From Colwellia demingiae (GTDB lineage: Bacteria > Pseudomonadota > Gammaproteobacteria > Enterobacterales > Alteromonadaceae): DNA of 64,000 nt. Each line of letters starts with the position of its first letter. Position 1 is the first letter of the stretch. The position numbers and the translations under genes were made by a program. Shown piece after piece: positions 8,974-17,983 of the stretch. The DNA is taken from assembly GCF_007954275.1 (NCBI RefSeq), contig NZ_VOLT01000002.1, forward strand, positions 372,001 through 436,000. The letters run 5' to 3'. Under the pieces are notes generated by a model. It was not told where the DNA came from. It searched no databases and was given only the letters and a program-made list of their open reading frames with translations.

Positions 8974-9432
8974 TTAAAGCGCTTTAACTAACATAATGTT
9001 TCCTGTTATTGCGACAATTAAACACTGACTTTGTGCACTAATGGATTCCCCATTCGCATCCTCAGCTAAACGCGCTTGCCAATCAATACCAGAATAACGA
9101 ATACTACCACTGCTTACATTAATTTCAGTACTTGCTAAGACGGTTAATCCAATCATGTCACTGGAGTTATCTGTTTTATCTTTTGAATTCTGTAATGTCT
9201 TGAATGGCTTCCATAAAATAGCAGTAACAACCGCCGTTAATAAACCAACCGTTAATATTTCACTTTGCCAACCATCAACAAAACCAATACTAACTAAAAT
9301 ACCGGTAGTCAAACTAGCAATAGCAAAAAAGAATAACGGACCACTTAACCCCATAATACTGAGTTCAATTACAAAGCTAATACCCGCAATTAAGTACCAT
9401 AAATGATCAGGGTTTTCTAAAAAATATTCCAT
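8974..9432 (-). CDS. NfeD-family membrane protein
   Basis: A 152-residue NfeD-like protein with four hydrophobic segments (about residues 9-75) and a soluble C-terminal OB-fold-like domain (about 85-152, containing IGLTVLASTEI and GSIRYSGIDWQARL). Short NfeD proteins pair with SPFH/stomatin proteins in the inner membrane. That partner lies directly upstream on the same strand (gap 56 bases), so the two very probably act together in membrane microdomain organisation or quality control. E. coli YbbK/QmcA-YbbJ is the closest parallel. Confidence 0.87.
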   Translation of the reverse strand: MEYFLENPDHLWYLIAGISFVIELSIMGLSGPLFFFAIASLTTGILVSIGFVDGWQSEILTVGLLTAVVTAILWKPFKTLQNSKDKTDNSSDMIGLTVLASTEINVSSGSIRYSGIDWQARLAEDANGESISAQSQCLIVAITGNIMLVKAL

Positions 9433-9488
9433 AAAACCTCTTTAGTAAATTAACATAGACCTTTTAAACGCTAGATCTATATTAAGTA

Positions 9489-10466
9489 CTAGTTAGACAG
9501 CTTCAAACTACTTGAAACAGCAATGGCTTGTGCAACAGTATTAGCAATATTGTCACCCGTTTTACCATCTGTCAGTACCACTGTACTTTCATTAGCAATA
9601 GCTTGATGAGCTGAAATAGCATCTTGTGCTAGTGTTAGCATTACCGCAGATTGACCTTCCTCACTATTTGCCGCATGACCTACGACCTCTAACGCATTAG
9701 CATCCGCATCCGCAACTAAGCGAATCGCTTCCGCTTTACCTGTTGCCTCAAGAATTTGTGACTCTTTTGATGCTTCTGCTGCAAGCACTTGCTCAGCTTT
9801 TGCTGCCTCAGCATCTAATACTCTCGCTTGTTTCTGACCCTCAGCTTCGGTGATCGCTGCAATTTTAACCCCTTCTGCGGTTAATATCACTGAGCGTTTT
9901 TCACGCTCTGCAGTCATTTGTTTTTCCATATCTTCACGGATAGTCTGTGGTGGCGTGATATCTTTTATTTCATAACGAGTTACCATAACACCCCAAGGGG
10001 CAGTAGCTTCTGTCATTGAATTTAAGATTTGAGCATTAATCGCATCACGGTTTTGAAAACAATCATCTAACTCCATTGAGCCAATAGCATTACGCATACT
10101 AGTCATAGCAAGTTGTACTACCGACATTTTATAATCGGTGATGTTATTCGTCGCCGCTGAAGCATCTGTGACTTTCATAAATAAAATACCGTCAATATCT
10201 AAAGTAATGTTGTCTTTAGTTATTGCCGGCTGTGAAATAATCTCTAATGACTGCTCTTTTAAATTACGATCAGCAGCTACTGATTGCACATAAGGGATAA
10301 TAAAATTTAAGCCCGCAGAGAGGGTTTTGCTGTACTTACCTAAGGTATAAATAACATAACCTCGGTTTTGTGGTACAAAATAAATGCCCTTTTTGAGCGT
10401 GTATAAAATAACAATAGTCAGCCATAAAACCGGACTAGTAAGAATACCTTCAACAATGTTTTCCAT
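9489..10466 (-). CDS. qmcA: SPFH/stomatin-family protein (QmcA-like)
   Basis: Inner-membrane SPFH (band 7) protein. It has one N-terminal membrane segment (SPVLWLTIVILYTL), then the SPFH domain (FVPQNRGYVIYTLGKYSKTL; about 25-190), then a long Ala/Glu-rich coiled coil (EREKRSVILTAEGVKIAAIT onward), a normal layout for QmcA. I place the start at MENIVEGIL (10466, ATG) with AAGGAAAA upstream. The open frame extends 54 bases further to a TTG, which is less likely. It is first in a two-gene operon with nfeD. Confidence 0.9.
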   Translation of the reverse strand: MENIVEGILTSPVLWLTIVILYTLKKGIYFVPQNRGYVIYTLGKYSKTLSAGLNFIIPYVQSVAADRNLKEQSLEIISQPAITKDNITLDIDGILFMKVTDASAATNNITDYKMSVVQLAMTSMRNAIGSMELDDCFQNRDAINAQILNSMTEATAPWGVMVTRYEIKDITPPQTIREDMEKQMTAEREKRSVILTAEGVKIAAITEAEGQKQARVLDAEAAKAEQVLAAEASKESQILEATGKAEAIRLVADADANALEVVGHAANSEEGQSAVMLTLAQDAISAHQAIANESTVVLTDGKTGDNIANTVAQAIAVSSSLKLSN

Positions 10467-10760
10467 AAATATATTTTCCTTATTATTTGAATCTACGTTT
10501 GATATAAAATCTAAATTCAATTGAGACTTATTTTTAACAACACGTTAATAGACTGTTAAAGGCAAAGCAAGTTATTTTACCAAGGTTATTGATTGCACGG
10601 CGGCAAGAACGATCGAGTTAAAATTATTTCAGGAATAAAATAACAGCTTCTCTACATATCTTTGTATGCCGAGAGAGTGCATTACATCAAGGCGCTGGAA
10701 GACCAGTATTTTCCCACTATAGAGGTAAGTGTATCAGCCAAAAAATAATAAGGGGATAAA

Positions 10761-10892
10761 GTGACATTTAAAACTTTGGGGCACCTTGCAGCACCGATTT
10801 TATTTGTCGCTATAGCAATATGGGGATATTTTCAATTAGATAAAATGCCAAAAGCACCAACAGAAGGTGGTGCTTTTGAGTTTTGCCAATAA
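10761..10892 (+). CDS. Candidate 43-residue single-pass membrane protein
   Basis: A short frame in the gap between qmcA and ppnP: GTG start preceded by AAGGGG at good spacing (10750-10755), a hydrophobic stretch (APILFVAIAIWGYF) and a polar tail ending in FCQ. The 3' part contains a 9-bp hairpin (AAAAGCACC / GGTGCTTTT), which may be a structural element rather than coding. I do not recognise the peptide. The good ribosome site and membrane segment make it plausible, but nothing else supports expression. Confidence 0.4.
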   Translation: MTFKTLGHLAAPILFVAIAIWGYFQLDKMPKAPTEGGAFEFCQ

Positions 10893-10896
10893 TATT

Positions 10897-10935
10897 TTGA
10901 AACAGGATTATCACTAGTGATAACGTCTTGTTCAA
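10897..10935. promoter_or_regulatory. Large palindrome downstream of ppnP
   Basis: A perfect 16-bp palindrome TTATCACTAGTGATAA (10908-10923) inside a longer imperfect inverted repeat (TTGAA...TTCAA). It lies after the 43-codon frame and before the end of ppnP. It could be a terminator hairpin for ppnP or a protein-binding site; there is no clear T tract. Confidence 0.5.
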
Positions 10936-10964
10936 TAACCGGCCTTTACTTGTCAGTAAATTAG

Positions 10965-11279
10965 TTAGCTTATATAAGTACAACAATAATCAATTAAAGT
11001 TTTCGCGCGAACTTCAAAAGAACTATTTGCAGGGACGCCAAAAGATTGTCCGCCGCTAATGTTTTGCCATTCAGTAGCACCGGCCAGTAAAATTTCACAT
11101 TCACCGGCAGTAATTTCCATTAACTCTTCTTCATTAGTACCAAACTTATATTCACCTGGCATCATGATACCTAAGGTTTTAAAACTTCCATCGTTGAAAG
11201 TAACCTTTCGGCTGGTAACTTTACCATCAAAATAAACGCTGGCTGCTTTAGTAACGGTAACTTCTTTAAACTCTGACAT
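10965..11279 (-). CDS. ppnP: Pyrimidine/purine nucleoside phosphorylase
   Basis: A small cupin-fold enzyme (104 residues) that phosphorolyses several nucleosides to base and ribose 1-phosphate. The sequence matches the PpnP/YaiE (DUF1255) family throughout: the VTSRKVTFNDGSFKTLGIM block near the start, PGEYKFGT, and the FGVPANSSFEVRA cupin end. Cytoplasmic salvage enzyme in its own short unit. It is not close to the purine catabolic cluster (26 kb away), so no direct link is implied. Confidence 0.92.
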   Translation of the reverse strand: MSEFKEVTVTKAASVYFDGKVTSRKVTFNDGSFKTLGIMMPGEYKFGTNEEELMEITAGECEILLAGATEWQNISGGQSFGVPANSSFEVRAKTLIDYCCTYIS

Positions 11280-11365
11280 TGATAATTCTCTTTAATATTG
11301 TGATGATTTAAAAATAGGAAGACTAAAAGCAAAAACGGGAAGCCATTAGCATCTATTGAGCAATG

Positions 11366-11395
11366 GATTCCCGATTTAGTGACTACGGGAATGAC
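11366..11395 (-). repeat. GTCATTCCCG...CGGGAATC palindromic repeat
   Basis: On the minus strand GTCATTCCCG and CGGGAATC flank a short spacer, forming a hairpin. A second member lies at 21143-21171. This resembles the widespread REP-like repeats of gammaproteobacteria. It lies between ilvC and ppnP. Confidence 0.65.
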
Positions 11396-11424
11396 AACCC
11401 CAAGGCTGTCATTCTAAGTCGCTA

Positions 11425-12906
11425 TTATGTTGCACTAGCAATTTTTTTCATGTCAGTCATATAACCGCGAAGTTCTTTACCAATCACTTCAACACCATGA
11501 CTGCGAATAGCTTCGTTTACTTCAATCAAACGAGCATTATCAACGTTATTTGAACTTTCTTTTAAGCCTTCACCTAATTGCTCTAACGATAAGTTAGCTG
11601 TGAAGTCTTTAAGTAATGGTACAGCAGCATGAGTAAATAAGTAGTTACCGTACTCTGCAGTATCAGAAATAACTACATTCATTTCATAAAGCTTGTTACG
11701 CGCAATACAGTTAGCAATTAATGGCGTTTCATGAAGTGACTCATAATATGCTGACTCTTCAACAATTCCAGCAGCTACCATTGCTTCAAAGGCTAATTCA
11801 ACACCTGCTTTGATCATGGCAACAACGAAAATGCCTTTATCGTAATATTCTTGTTCAGTAATTTCAGTGTCACAATCAGCAGCTAATTCAAAAGTAGATT
11901 CTGCTGTTTCTGCGCGCCATGTTAATAAGTTAATATCATCATTTGCCCAATCAGCCATCATAGTTTCAGAGAAGCGACCTTCAATGATGTCATCCATATG
12001 CTTTTCAAATAATGGACGTAAAATCACTTTCAATTCTTCAGACATATCAAACGCTGCAATTTTCGCAGGGTTTGATAAGCGATCCATCATGTTAGTGATG
12101 CCGCCATGCTTAAGACCTTCAGTAGTTGTTTCTAAACCGTACTGTAATAATTTACGAGCGTAAGCTGCGTCCATACCTTGAGCAAGTAATTGCTTGTGAC
12201 CTAATACCGCAGCTGTTTGCAACATGCCGCAAAGAATCGTTTGCTCGCCCATTAAGTCAGACTTAACTTCTGCGATGAAAGATGACTGTAAAACACCGGC
12301 TCTATCACCACCAGTTGCACTAGCGTAAGCTTTAGCAATAGCTAAACCATTACCTTGTGGATCATTTTCTGGGTGAACTGCAATAAGTGTTGGTACACCA
12401 AAACCACGTTTGTATTCTTCACGTACTTCAGTACCAGGACACTTAGGAGCAACCATCACAACCGTGATATCAGAACGAACTTGCATGCCTTCTTCAACGA
12501 TGTTGAAACCATGTGAATAAGAAAGCGTAGCACCTTGCTTCATCAACGGCATTACCGCAGTAACAGCTGAAGTATGTTGCTTATCAGGTGTTAAGTTTAA
12601 AACTAAATCTGCTTGAGGAATTAAGTCAGCGTAGTTACCCACTGTAAAACCATTTTCTGTAGCCCACTGCCATGATTGACGTTTTTCGCTAATTGCACCA
12701 TCACGTAAAGCATAAGAAATATTTAAACCTGAATCACGCATGTTTAAACCTTGGTTTAAACCTTGAGCACCACAACCAACAATAACAATGTTCCAGTCTT
12801 TGATGAAATTACAGCCATCGCTAAACTCTTCACGTTTCATAAAACGACATTGGCCTAATTGACCTAATTTTTCACGTAAACTTAAAGTATTAAAATAATT
12901 GCTCAT
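11425..12906 (-). CDS. ilvC: Ketol-acid reductoisomerase (class II)
   Basis: Converts acetolactate or acetohydroxybutyrate to dihydroxy-isovalerate or -methylvalerate, using NADPH and Mg2+. The 493-residue length is that of the long enterobacterial class II enzyme, with a duplicated C-terminal knotted domain. The Rossmann motif [13 protein letters not shown] is at about 43-55, and the metal-binding acidic residues lie in [13 protein letters not shown] (about 215-227) and [10 protein letters not shown] in the second half. It is divergent from ilvY, which in E. coli activates it in response to its substrates. Confidence 0.97.
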   Translation of the reverse strand: MSNYFNTLSLREKLGQLGQCRFMKREEFSDGCNFIKDWNIVIVGCGAQGLNQGLNMRDSGLNISYALRDGAISEKRQSWQWATENGFTVGNYADLIPQADLVLNLTPDKQHTSAVTAVMPLMKQGATLSYSHGFNIVEEGMQVRSDITVVMVAPKCPGTEVREEYKRGFGVPTLIAVHPENDPQGNGLAIAKAYASATGGDRAGVLQSSFIAEVKSDLMGEQTILCGMLQTAAVLGHKQLLAQGMDAAYARKLLQYGLETTTEGLKHGGITNMMDRLSNPAKIAAFDMSEELKVILRPLFEKHMDDIIEGRFSETMMADWANDDINLLTWRAETAESTFELAADCDTEITEQEYYDKGIFVVAMIKAGVELAFEAMVAAGIVEESAYYESLHETPLIANCIARNKLYEMNVVISDTAEYGNYLFTHAAVPLLKDFTANLSLEQLGEGLKESSNNVDNARLIEVNEAIRSHGVEVIGKELRGYMTDMKKIASAT

Positions 12907-12981
12907 GGGGATCCTTGGAATATCTAAAATTTAATGGGTCAGATTTTCTGACGATGAAAATACCATACCCTAGATATCATG

Positions 12982-13017
12982 TTGCAAGAAGTGATATATT
13001 CGCACTGCAACGTTGCG
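12982..13017. promoter_or_regulatory. Probable IlvY binding region, ilvC/ilvY
   Basis: In the divergent spacer, TTGCAA (12982-12987), CTGCAA (13005-13010) and the palindrome GCAACGTTGC (13007-13016) form a cluster of TTGCAA-type half-sites. They resemble the known E. coli IlvY operator pattern. Assignment is by similarity and by position between ilvC and ilvY. Confidence 0.55.
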
Positions 13018-13062
13018 TTTTTAGCAATACAAAGATAATTATCTACACAAGGGCAATAAATT

Positions 13063-13941
13063 ATGGATCAAAAAGCACTGTCGATGTTTGCCCATTTGAG
13101 CAAAACCTTACACTTCGGCAAAACTGCGCAAGCACACCACATCAGTCCGTCCACGCTAAGTAGAGCAATTCAACGACTCGAAGATGAGGTTGGCGGTGAA
13201 TTATTACATCGCGATAATCGAACGGTGGTCCTTACGGATGTCGGCAAAAAATTCAAAATTTATGCCGAGCACCAGCTTGAACAGTGGCATAGCTTCAAAC
13301 AATCACTTGACCATAAACAAGTGGCGTTAACTGGAAAGCTACATATTTATTGTTCCGTTACTGCCGCGTACAGTCATTTACCGCCGTTACTTGAACGCTT
13401 TCGTGCTCGACATCCTTTAGTAGAAATTATGCTGACCACTGGGGATGCCGCTGACGCCCTTGAACAAGTACAAAATCAATCCGTTGATTTTGCTATCGCT
13501 GCTGCGCCTGAAAACTTACCCCGTAGTGTTTACTTCCACCATCTTGATACCATAGCGCTTACGGTTATTGCGCCAACCATGACTTGCAAGGTGCAGCAAC
13601 AACTGAGTCAAAAAGTTTTAAGTTGGTCTGAAATTCCGATAATTCTGCCCGAGCATGGTGCTGCCCGAAAAAGATTTGAGCTTTGGTATCGTAAAAAGCA
13701 ACAAGGAAAACCTACCATCTACGCGACTGTTTCTGGTCACGAAGCCTTGGTAAGCATGGTTGCTTTAGGTTGTGGTGTTGGCATAGTGCCGCAGGTCGTA
13801 GTGGATAACAGCCCAGTGAAAGATAGGGTTAGCAATCTCGAAAATATTGGTGATATAGAGCCCTTTGAGTTGGGGGTCTGTTGTTTGAATCAATCAAAAG
13901 CACAACCACTAATTAAAGCTTTTTTTTCGTCAATTATTTAA
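13063..13941 (+). CDS. ilvY: LysR-type activator IlvY
   Basis: LysR-family regulator, 292 residues, with an N-terminal winged helix-turn-helix (KTLHFGKTAQAHHISPSTLSRAIQRLE in residues about 10-36) and a C-terminal inducer-binding domain (from about residue 90, KLHIYCSVTAAYSHLPPLL). Divergent placement from ilvC and the TTGCAA-type sites between them support IlvY, which activates ilvC when acetolactate or acetohydroxybutyrate accumulates. The ATG lies 156 bases from the ilvC start. It is followed by the convergent comM gene. Confidence 0.92.
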   Translation: MDQKALSMFAHLSKTLHFGKTAQAHHISPSTLSRAIQRLEDEVGGELLHRDNRTVVLTDVGKKFKIYAEHQLEQWHSFKQSLDHKQVALTGKLHIYCSVTAAYSHLPPLLERFRARHPLVEIMLTTGDAADALEQVQNQSVDFAIAAAPENLPRSVYFHHLDTIALTVIAPTMTCKVQQQLSQKVLSWSEIPIILPEHGAARKRFELWYRKKQQGKPTIYATVSGHEALVSMVALGCGVGIVPQVVVDNSPVKDRVSNLENIGDIEPFELGVCCLNQSKAQPLIKAFFSSII

Positions 13942-13954
13942 TTTTCATTTTGCA

Positions 13955-15484
13955 CTAGACCGAAACAGCACTCATTAAATGGCGTAACAACCTATCCATA
14001 GCTCGGTAAGATAAGGCCTCAATTAGATGTTTATGGCAAATATTTGAGGTTCCTTCCATATCTGCAAGCGTACGGGCAATCTTCAAAATTTTGTGGTGCG
14101 CTCGAGTTGATAAGCCAAGTTTTTCCACTGCAAGTTCTAAAAACTCATTATCATCAGCACTTAAATCACAATAACGCTTCAATTCGCTACTGCTGATATG
14201 TGCGTTGGCTTTATTTTGTCTTTGCAGCTGGATAGTCCGACATACTCGCACTCGCTGTTGTACTTGTGCGCTTGATTCATTTTTTTTACTGCTCTGCGCC
14301 CATGTCCCTCGGGGTAGCCTTGCGACTTCAATTTGAATATCAATCCGGTCAAGAAAAGGTCCTGACAAACGATTTAAATATCGTAAAACTTGTTCTGGCG
14401 TACTACGTTTGTCGTTATAGAATCCGGTTGGACTCGGGTTCATCGCTGCAATTAATTGAAAACGTGCGGGAAAGCATTGTTTGTGCAAAGCTCTGGAAAT
14501 AGTAACTTCACCTGATTCCATTGGCTCTCGTAACACGTCTAACACTTTTCGTTCAAACTCAGGTAATTCATCTAAAAATAATACACCGTTGTGCGCGAGC
14601 GTTATTTCTCCTGGTTTGGGCTGACTGCCACCTCCGACTAAAGCCGCTGATGACGCAGTATGATGTGGTGCTCGAAAAGGTCGAGTAAACCACGACTTAC
14701 GCGTAATGCCTTGATGGCTAATCGATTGAATGGCAGCGACTTGAAGTGCCTCGTTCTCGGTCATCGGCGGTAAAATACCCGCTAAACGGCTAGCTAACAT
14801 GGTTTTACCCGTGCCCGGAGGCCCGATGAACAATAAATTATGACCACCACTGGCAGCAATTTCAAGCGCCCGCTTTGCCAAGGGTTGCCCCATAACATCA
14901 CTCATATCTAATTCTTGCTCTTCCTCAGTCAACTCCTCTGCCATTATTTTCTCAGTCACTAACGGTAAAATTTGTTGACCGGCAAAATGAGAAAACAGTT
15001 GTGTTAAATGACTTATGCCATGAATTTTTGCTTGTTTAACCCAACTAGCCTGTTCGGTATTTTGTGTGGGAATAATCAAAGTACGCTTACTTTGACTACT
15101 TGCCATAGCAACAGGAATTTCCCCGACAATAGCCCTTAGTTCACCGGATAATGCCAGCTCTCCAGCAAATTCATACTGAGATAGATCAACGGGTGGTAGT
15201 TGTTCAGACGCGGCAAGAATTCCCACCGCTATGGGTAGATCAAAACGGCCACCCTCTTTCGGTAAGTCAGCAGGAGCCAAATTAACCGTAATACGTTTAG
15301 CCGGAAATTCGTAACCACAATTTATTATGGCGCTACGCACCCTGTCTTTTGACTCTTTTACCGAGGCTTCGGGTAAACCAACGATATTGAATGCGGGTAA
15401 ACCATTAGCAAGATGAACTTCAACCGAAACAAGGGGAGATTCAAGGCCGATACGAGCGCGACTGTACACACAAGAAAGTGACAT
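13955..15484 (-). CDS. comM: ComM/YifB-family AAA+ ATPase
   Basis: Mg-chelatase-like AAA+ protein of 509 residues. It has an N-terminal Lon-like S5 domain (GLPAFNIVGLPEASVKESK near 28-46), Walker A GPPGTGKTMLASRL (about 220-233), Walker B VLFLDELPEF (about 302-311) and a C-terminal domain with TRAHHKILKIARTLAD. ComM is a hexameric helicase promoting branch migration during natural transformation in Vibrio; E. coli YifB is the same family. As in E. coli it lies beside the ilv operon, transcribed the other way. Confidence 0.92.
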   Translation of the reverse strand: MSLSCVYSRARIGLESPLVSVEVHLANGLPAFNIVGLPEASVKESKDRVRSAIINCGYEFPAKRITVNLAPADLPKEGGRFDLPIAVGILAASEQLPPVDLSQYEFAGELALSGELRAIVGEIPVAMASSQSKRTLIIPTQNTEQASWVKQAKIHGISHLTQLFSHFAGQQILPLVTEKIMAEELTEEEQELDMSDVMGQPLAKRALEIAASGGHNLLFIGPPGTGKTMLASRLAGILPPMTENEALQVAAIQSISHQGITRKSWFTRPFRAPHHTASSAALVGGGSQPKPGEITLAHNGVLFLDELPEFERKVLDVLREPMESGEVTISRALHKQCFPARFQLIAAMNPSPTGFYNDKRSTPEQVLRYLNRLSGPFLDRIDIQIEVARLPRGTWAQSSKKNESSAQVQQRVRVCRTIQLQRQNKANAHISSSELKRYCDLSADDNEFLELAVEKLGLSTRAHHKILKIARTLADMEGTSNICHKHLIEALSYRAMDRLLRHLMSAVSV

Positions 15485-15591
15485 ATAAATTCCATTTAAT
15501 TGATTCCTTTTTTCCAGTGTAGTTCAAATATTTTTATATTGGTTTATTATTGATTGTCGATTACTGTACAAAAATACTATAACAAAAAACC

Positions 15592-15621
15592 TTGCACATA
15601 GGATTAGAGCTATGGTACTAA
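15592..15621 (+). promoter_or_regulatory. Possible promoter of ilvLGMEDA
   Basis: TTGCAC (15592-15597) and TACTAA (15616-15621), separated by 18 bases, about 75 bases before the leader peptide start. The match is moderate, chosen mainly by position. Confidence 0.4.
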
Positions 15622-15696
15622 TTTAATAAGTAAGCGACGCTGAACATAAAAAAACCAATAATCAGTCTGCGCAAAATAAACAAGCAAAGAGATAAA

Positions 15697-15771
15697 ATGC
15701 AAATATTTAACTCAATTATTATAAACCTTCTCGTCGTGGTGATTCTTAAATCATCTCGAGGGTTTTGTTGA
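15697..15771 (+). CDS. ilvL: ilv operon leader peptide
   Basis: A 24-residue open frame upstream of ilvG, rich in the amino acids made by the operon: it contains IIINLLVVVIL. Rows of Ile, Leu and Val codons before an attenuator are the signature of transcription attenuation by tRNA charging. The final codons (CGA GGG TTT TGT) lie in the strand that can pair with the terminator's left arm. AGAG lies upstream of the ATG. Too short for standard gene finding. Confidence 0.92.
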   Translation: MQIFNSIIINLLVVVILKSSRGFC

Positions 15772-15796
15772 GCTAAAAAAAAGCATTCAATCAAAT

Positions 15797-15836
15797 AACA
15801 AACCCTCGCTTCGCAAGAACCGAGGGTTTTCTTTTT
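15797..15836 (+). terminator. ilv attenuator
   Basis: Terminator stem AACCCTCG / CGAGGGTT (15801-15808 and 15821-15828) followed by TTCTTTTT. A competing antiterminator is visible: CGAGGGTTTTGTT at 15756-15768, inside ilvL, can pair with AACAAACCCTCG at 15797-15808. An earlier hairpin (CTCG...CGAG with TGATT/AATCA inside) overlaps the Leu/Val codons. This is the classic three-way arrangement in which ribosome stalling at Ile/Val/Leu codons frees the antiterminator. Confidence 0.9.
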
Positions 15837-15916
15837 AGTTTCTTTTTAATTGATTTTTTATTAAAGATGAAGATGCTGGAAATACAGACATTAACAATAT
15901 AACAATTGGAATCATC

Positions 15917-17581
15917 ATGACCAAGAGTAAAACGCTAACAGGCGGCGCATTATTATTTGAAGTATTACAAGAGCACGGTGTTCAGCACGTTTTCGGCTAC
16001 CCCGGCGGTGCCATAATGCCAATTTATGACGCTTTATACGATAGTGATGTAAAGCATTTTCTATGTCGTCACGAGCAAGGAGCAGCATTTTCTGCTGTAG
16101 GTTATGCGCGTGCTGCAGGTACTGTTGGTGTCTGTTTAGCGACCTCAGGTCCAGGGGCAACAAACTTGATTACCGGTCTTGCCGATGCGCTTGCCGATTC
16201 GATTCCAGTTGTTGCTATTACAGGACAAGTTCCTACTGCTGCGATGGGTAGTGATGCCTTCCAAGAAATTGATATTTTTGGTTTATCTCTTGCGTGTACT
16301 AAGCATTCTTTTCAAGTAACTGATATTAATGAGCTTGAAAAAGTATTGCATCAAGCCTTTGAAATTGCTTTAGAAGGTCGTCATGGACCCGTACTTGTTG
16401 ATATTCCAAAAGACATTCAATTAGCAGAAGTAACTCAGCGTTTAGATAAACTGTCTCATTTAAAGAATAAAGTAAAATTACCCCTTGCAGATATCAGCAA
16501 AGCCCTTGATTTACTGACGCATGCTAAGCAACCTATTTTGTATGTAGGTGGTGGTGTTGGTATGGCTAACGCGGTAGAAGAAGTACGCGATTTTGCTGAA
16601 AAGACAGGTATGCCTAGTGTTTCGACATTAAAGGGATTGGGTGCAATAAATCCGGATAATGAAAACCACCTTGGTATGTTAGGTATGCACGGTACAAAAG
16701 CAGCTAACCTTGCGGTACAGCAAAGTGATTTATTAGTGGTAGTTGGCGCTCGTTTTGATGACCGAGTGACTGGCAAACTAGATGAATTTGCTCCGAATGC
16801 TAAAGTTATTCATTTTGATATTGATACCGCTGAAATTAATAAACGTCGTGATGCTGACGCTGCTATTTTAGGAGACTTAAAGGGTAACTTACCATTATTA
16901 ACGACTGAATTAGACATAGCAGATTGGCAACAAAAATTGCAGCAAATGAACACTGACTTTGCTTGGCGATATGATCACCCCGGTGATAGTATTTTTGCCC
17001 CTGGCGTATTAAAAACAGTAAGCGACCTTATGCCGAGCAACACCTGTGTAACCACTGATGTTGGTCAACACCAAATGTGGGCCGCACAACATATGACATT
17101 TGATGATCCAAGCAACTTTTTAACCAGTGGCGGCATGGGTACTATGGGATTTGGTTTACCCGCAGCAATTGGTGCACAAATATCACGACCTCACGATACA
17201 GTAATAGCTGTATCGGGTGATGGTTCAATTATGATGAATGTACAAGAATTAGCTACGATTAAACGCTACCAAATCCCCGTGAAAGTCGTGTTAATTGATA
17301 ACGCTAAACTAGGTATGGTTCGTCAATGGCAAGACCTATTCTTTGACGGCCGATTAAGCGAAACTGATTTGTCTGACAACCCTGACTTTGTCATGCTAGC
17401 CCAAGCGTTCGACATAAAATCACAGCTGATTACTAAAAAGAGTGAAGTTAAAGCTGCCATTGAAGAGATGCTAGATCATGATGGCCCTTATTTATTACAA
17501 GTAAAAATAGATGCAGCGGAAAATGTTTGGCCGCTAGTACCGCCAAATACAGCAAACGATAAAATGATGGAGAGTGTTTAA
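15917..17581 (+). CDS. ilvG: Acetolactate synthase II large subunit
   Basis: ThDP enzyme forming acetolactate or acetohydroxybutyrate, the first common step of Ile/Val/Leu synthesis. 554 residues. It shows the catalytic Glu segment RHEQGAAF (about 51-58), an FAD/middle domain, and the ThDP-Mg motif starting [18 protein letters not shown] with IDN about 30 residues later. The frame is intact, unlike the frameshifted ilvG of E. coli K-12. Its stop is one base short of the ilvM start codon, so the subunits are translationally coupled. First gene after the attenuator. Confidence 0.96.
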   Translation: MTKSKTLTGGALLFEVLQEHGVQHVFGYPGGAIMPIYDALYDSDVKHFLCRHEQGAAFSAVGYARAAGTVGVCLATSGPGATNLITGLADALADSIPVVAITGQVPTAAMGSDAFQEIDIFGLSLACTKHSFQVTDINELEKVLHQAFEIALEGRHGPVLVDIPKDIQLAEVTQRLDKLSHLKNKVKLPLADISKALDLLTHAKQPILYVGGGVGMANAVEEVRDFAEKTGMPSVSTLKGLGAINPDNENHLGMLGMHGTKAANLAVQQSDLLVVVGARFDDRVTGKLDEFAPNAKVIHFDIDTAEINKRRDADAAILGDLKGNLPLLTTELDIADWQQKLQQMNTDFAWRYDHPGDSIFAPGVLKTVSDLMPSNTCVTTDVGQHQMWAAQHMTFDDPSNFLTSGGMGTMGFGLPAAIGAQISRPHDTVIAVSGDGSIMMNVQELATIKRYQIPVKVVLIDNAKLGMVRQWQDLFFDGRLSETDLSDNPDFVMLAQAFDIKSQLITKKSEVKAAIEEMLDHDGPYLLQVKIDAAENVWPLVPPNTANDKMMESV

Positions 17582-17582
17582 T

Positions 17583-17861
17583 ATGAGTTCTATGACGCTG
17601 AATAAGTATCAATTAATCATTATGGCTGATGATAAGCAGGTAGTATTGGAGCGAATTTTACAAGTCACTCGCTATCGCGGCTTTCTAATCAATGGTATGA
17701 ATGCCGAAGTAAATACCGGTAACAATGTTGCCACAATTACTATGAGTGTTAGTAGTGAACGTCCTATTTCTTTGCTTATTGATCAAATAAACAAATTGAT
17801 CGACATCAAGGGTGTCAAAGTGGACAATAGTGAAGTGCAAATACAACAACACAGCGCTTAA
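17583..17861 (+). CDS. ilvM: Acetolactate synthase II small subunit
   Basis: Regulatory ACT-domain subunit of isozyme II, 92 residues from MSSMTLNKYQ. The fold is typical: YQLIIMADDKQVVLERILQVTRYRGF then VATITMSVSSERPISLLIDQINKLIDI. I choose the ATG at 17583 because GGAGAG in the end of ilvG lies 8 bases upstream; a GTG 9 bases earlier would overlap ilvG. In IlvM-type isozymes the small subunit is required for activity. Confidence 0.92.
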   Translation: MSSMTLNKYQLIIMADDKQVVLERILQVTRYRGFLINGMNAEVNTGNNVATITMSVSSERPISLLIDQINKLIDIKGVKVDNSEVQIQQHSA

Positions 17862-17983
17862 ATAACACGGCGCTTAGACAACAAGTAATATAATAAAAAT
17901 TCGCTCTCTACAAATTTACATTACTCTGACATTGGCGTCGGGGTTTGTTGGTTTTTCAAGAGCAACAAAATTAGGAAAAGATA

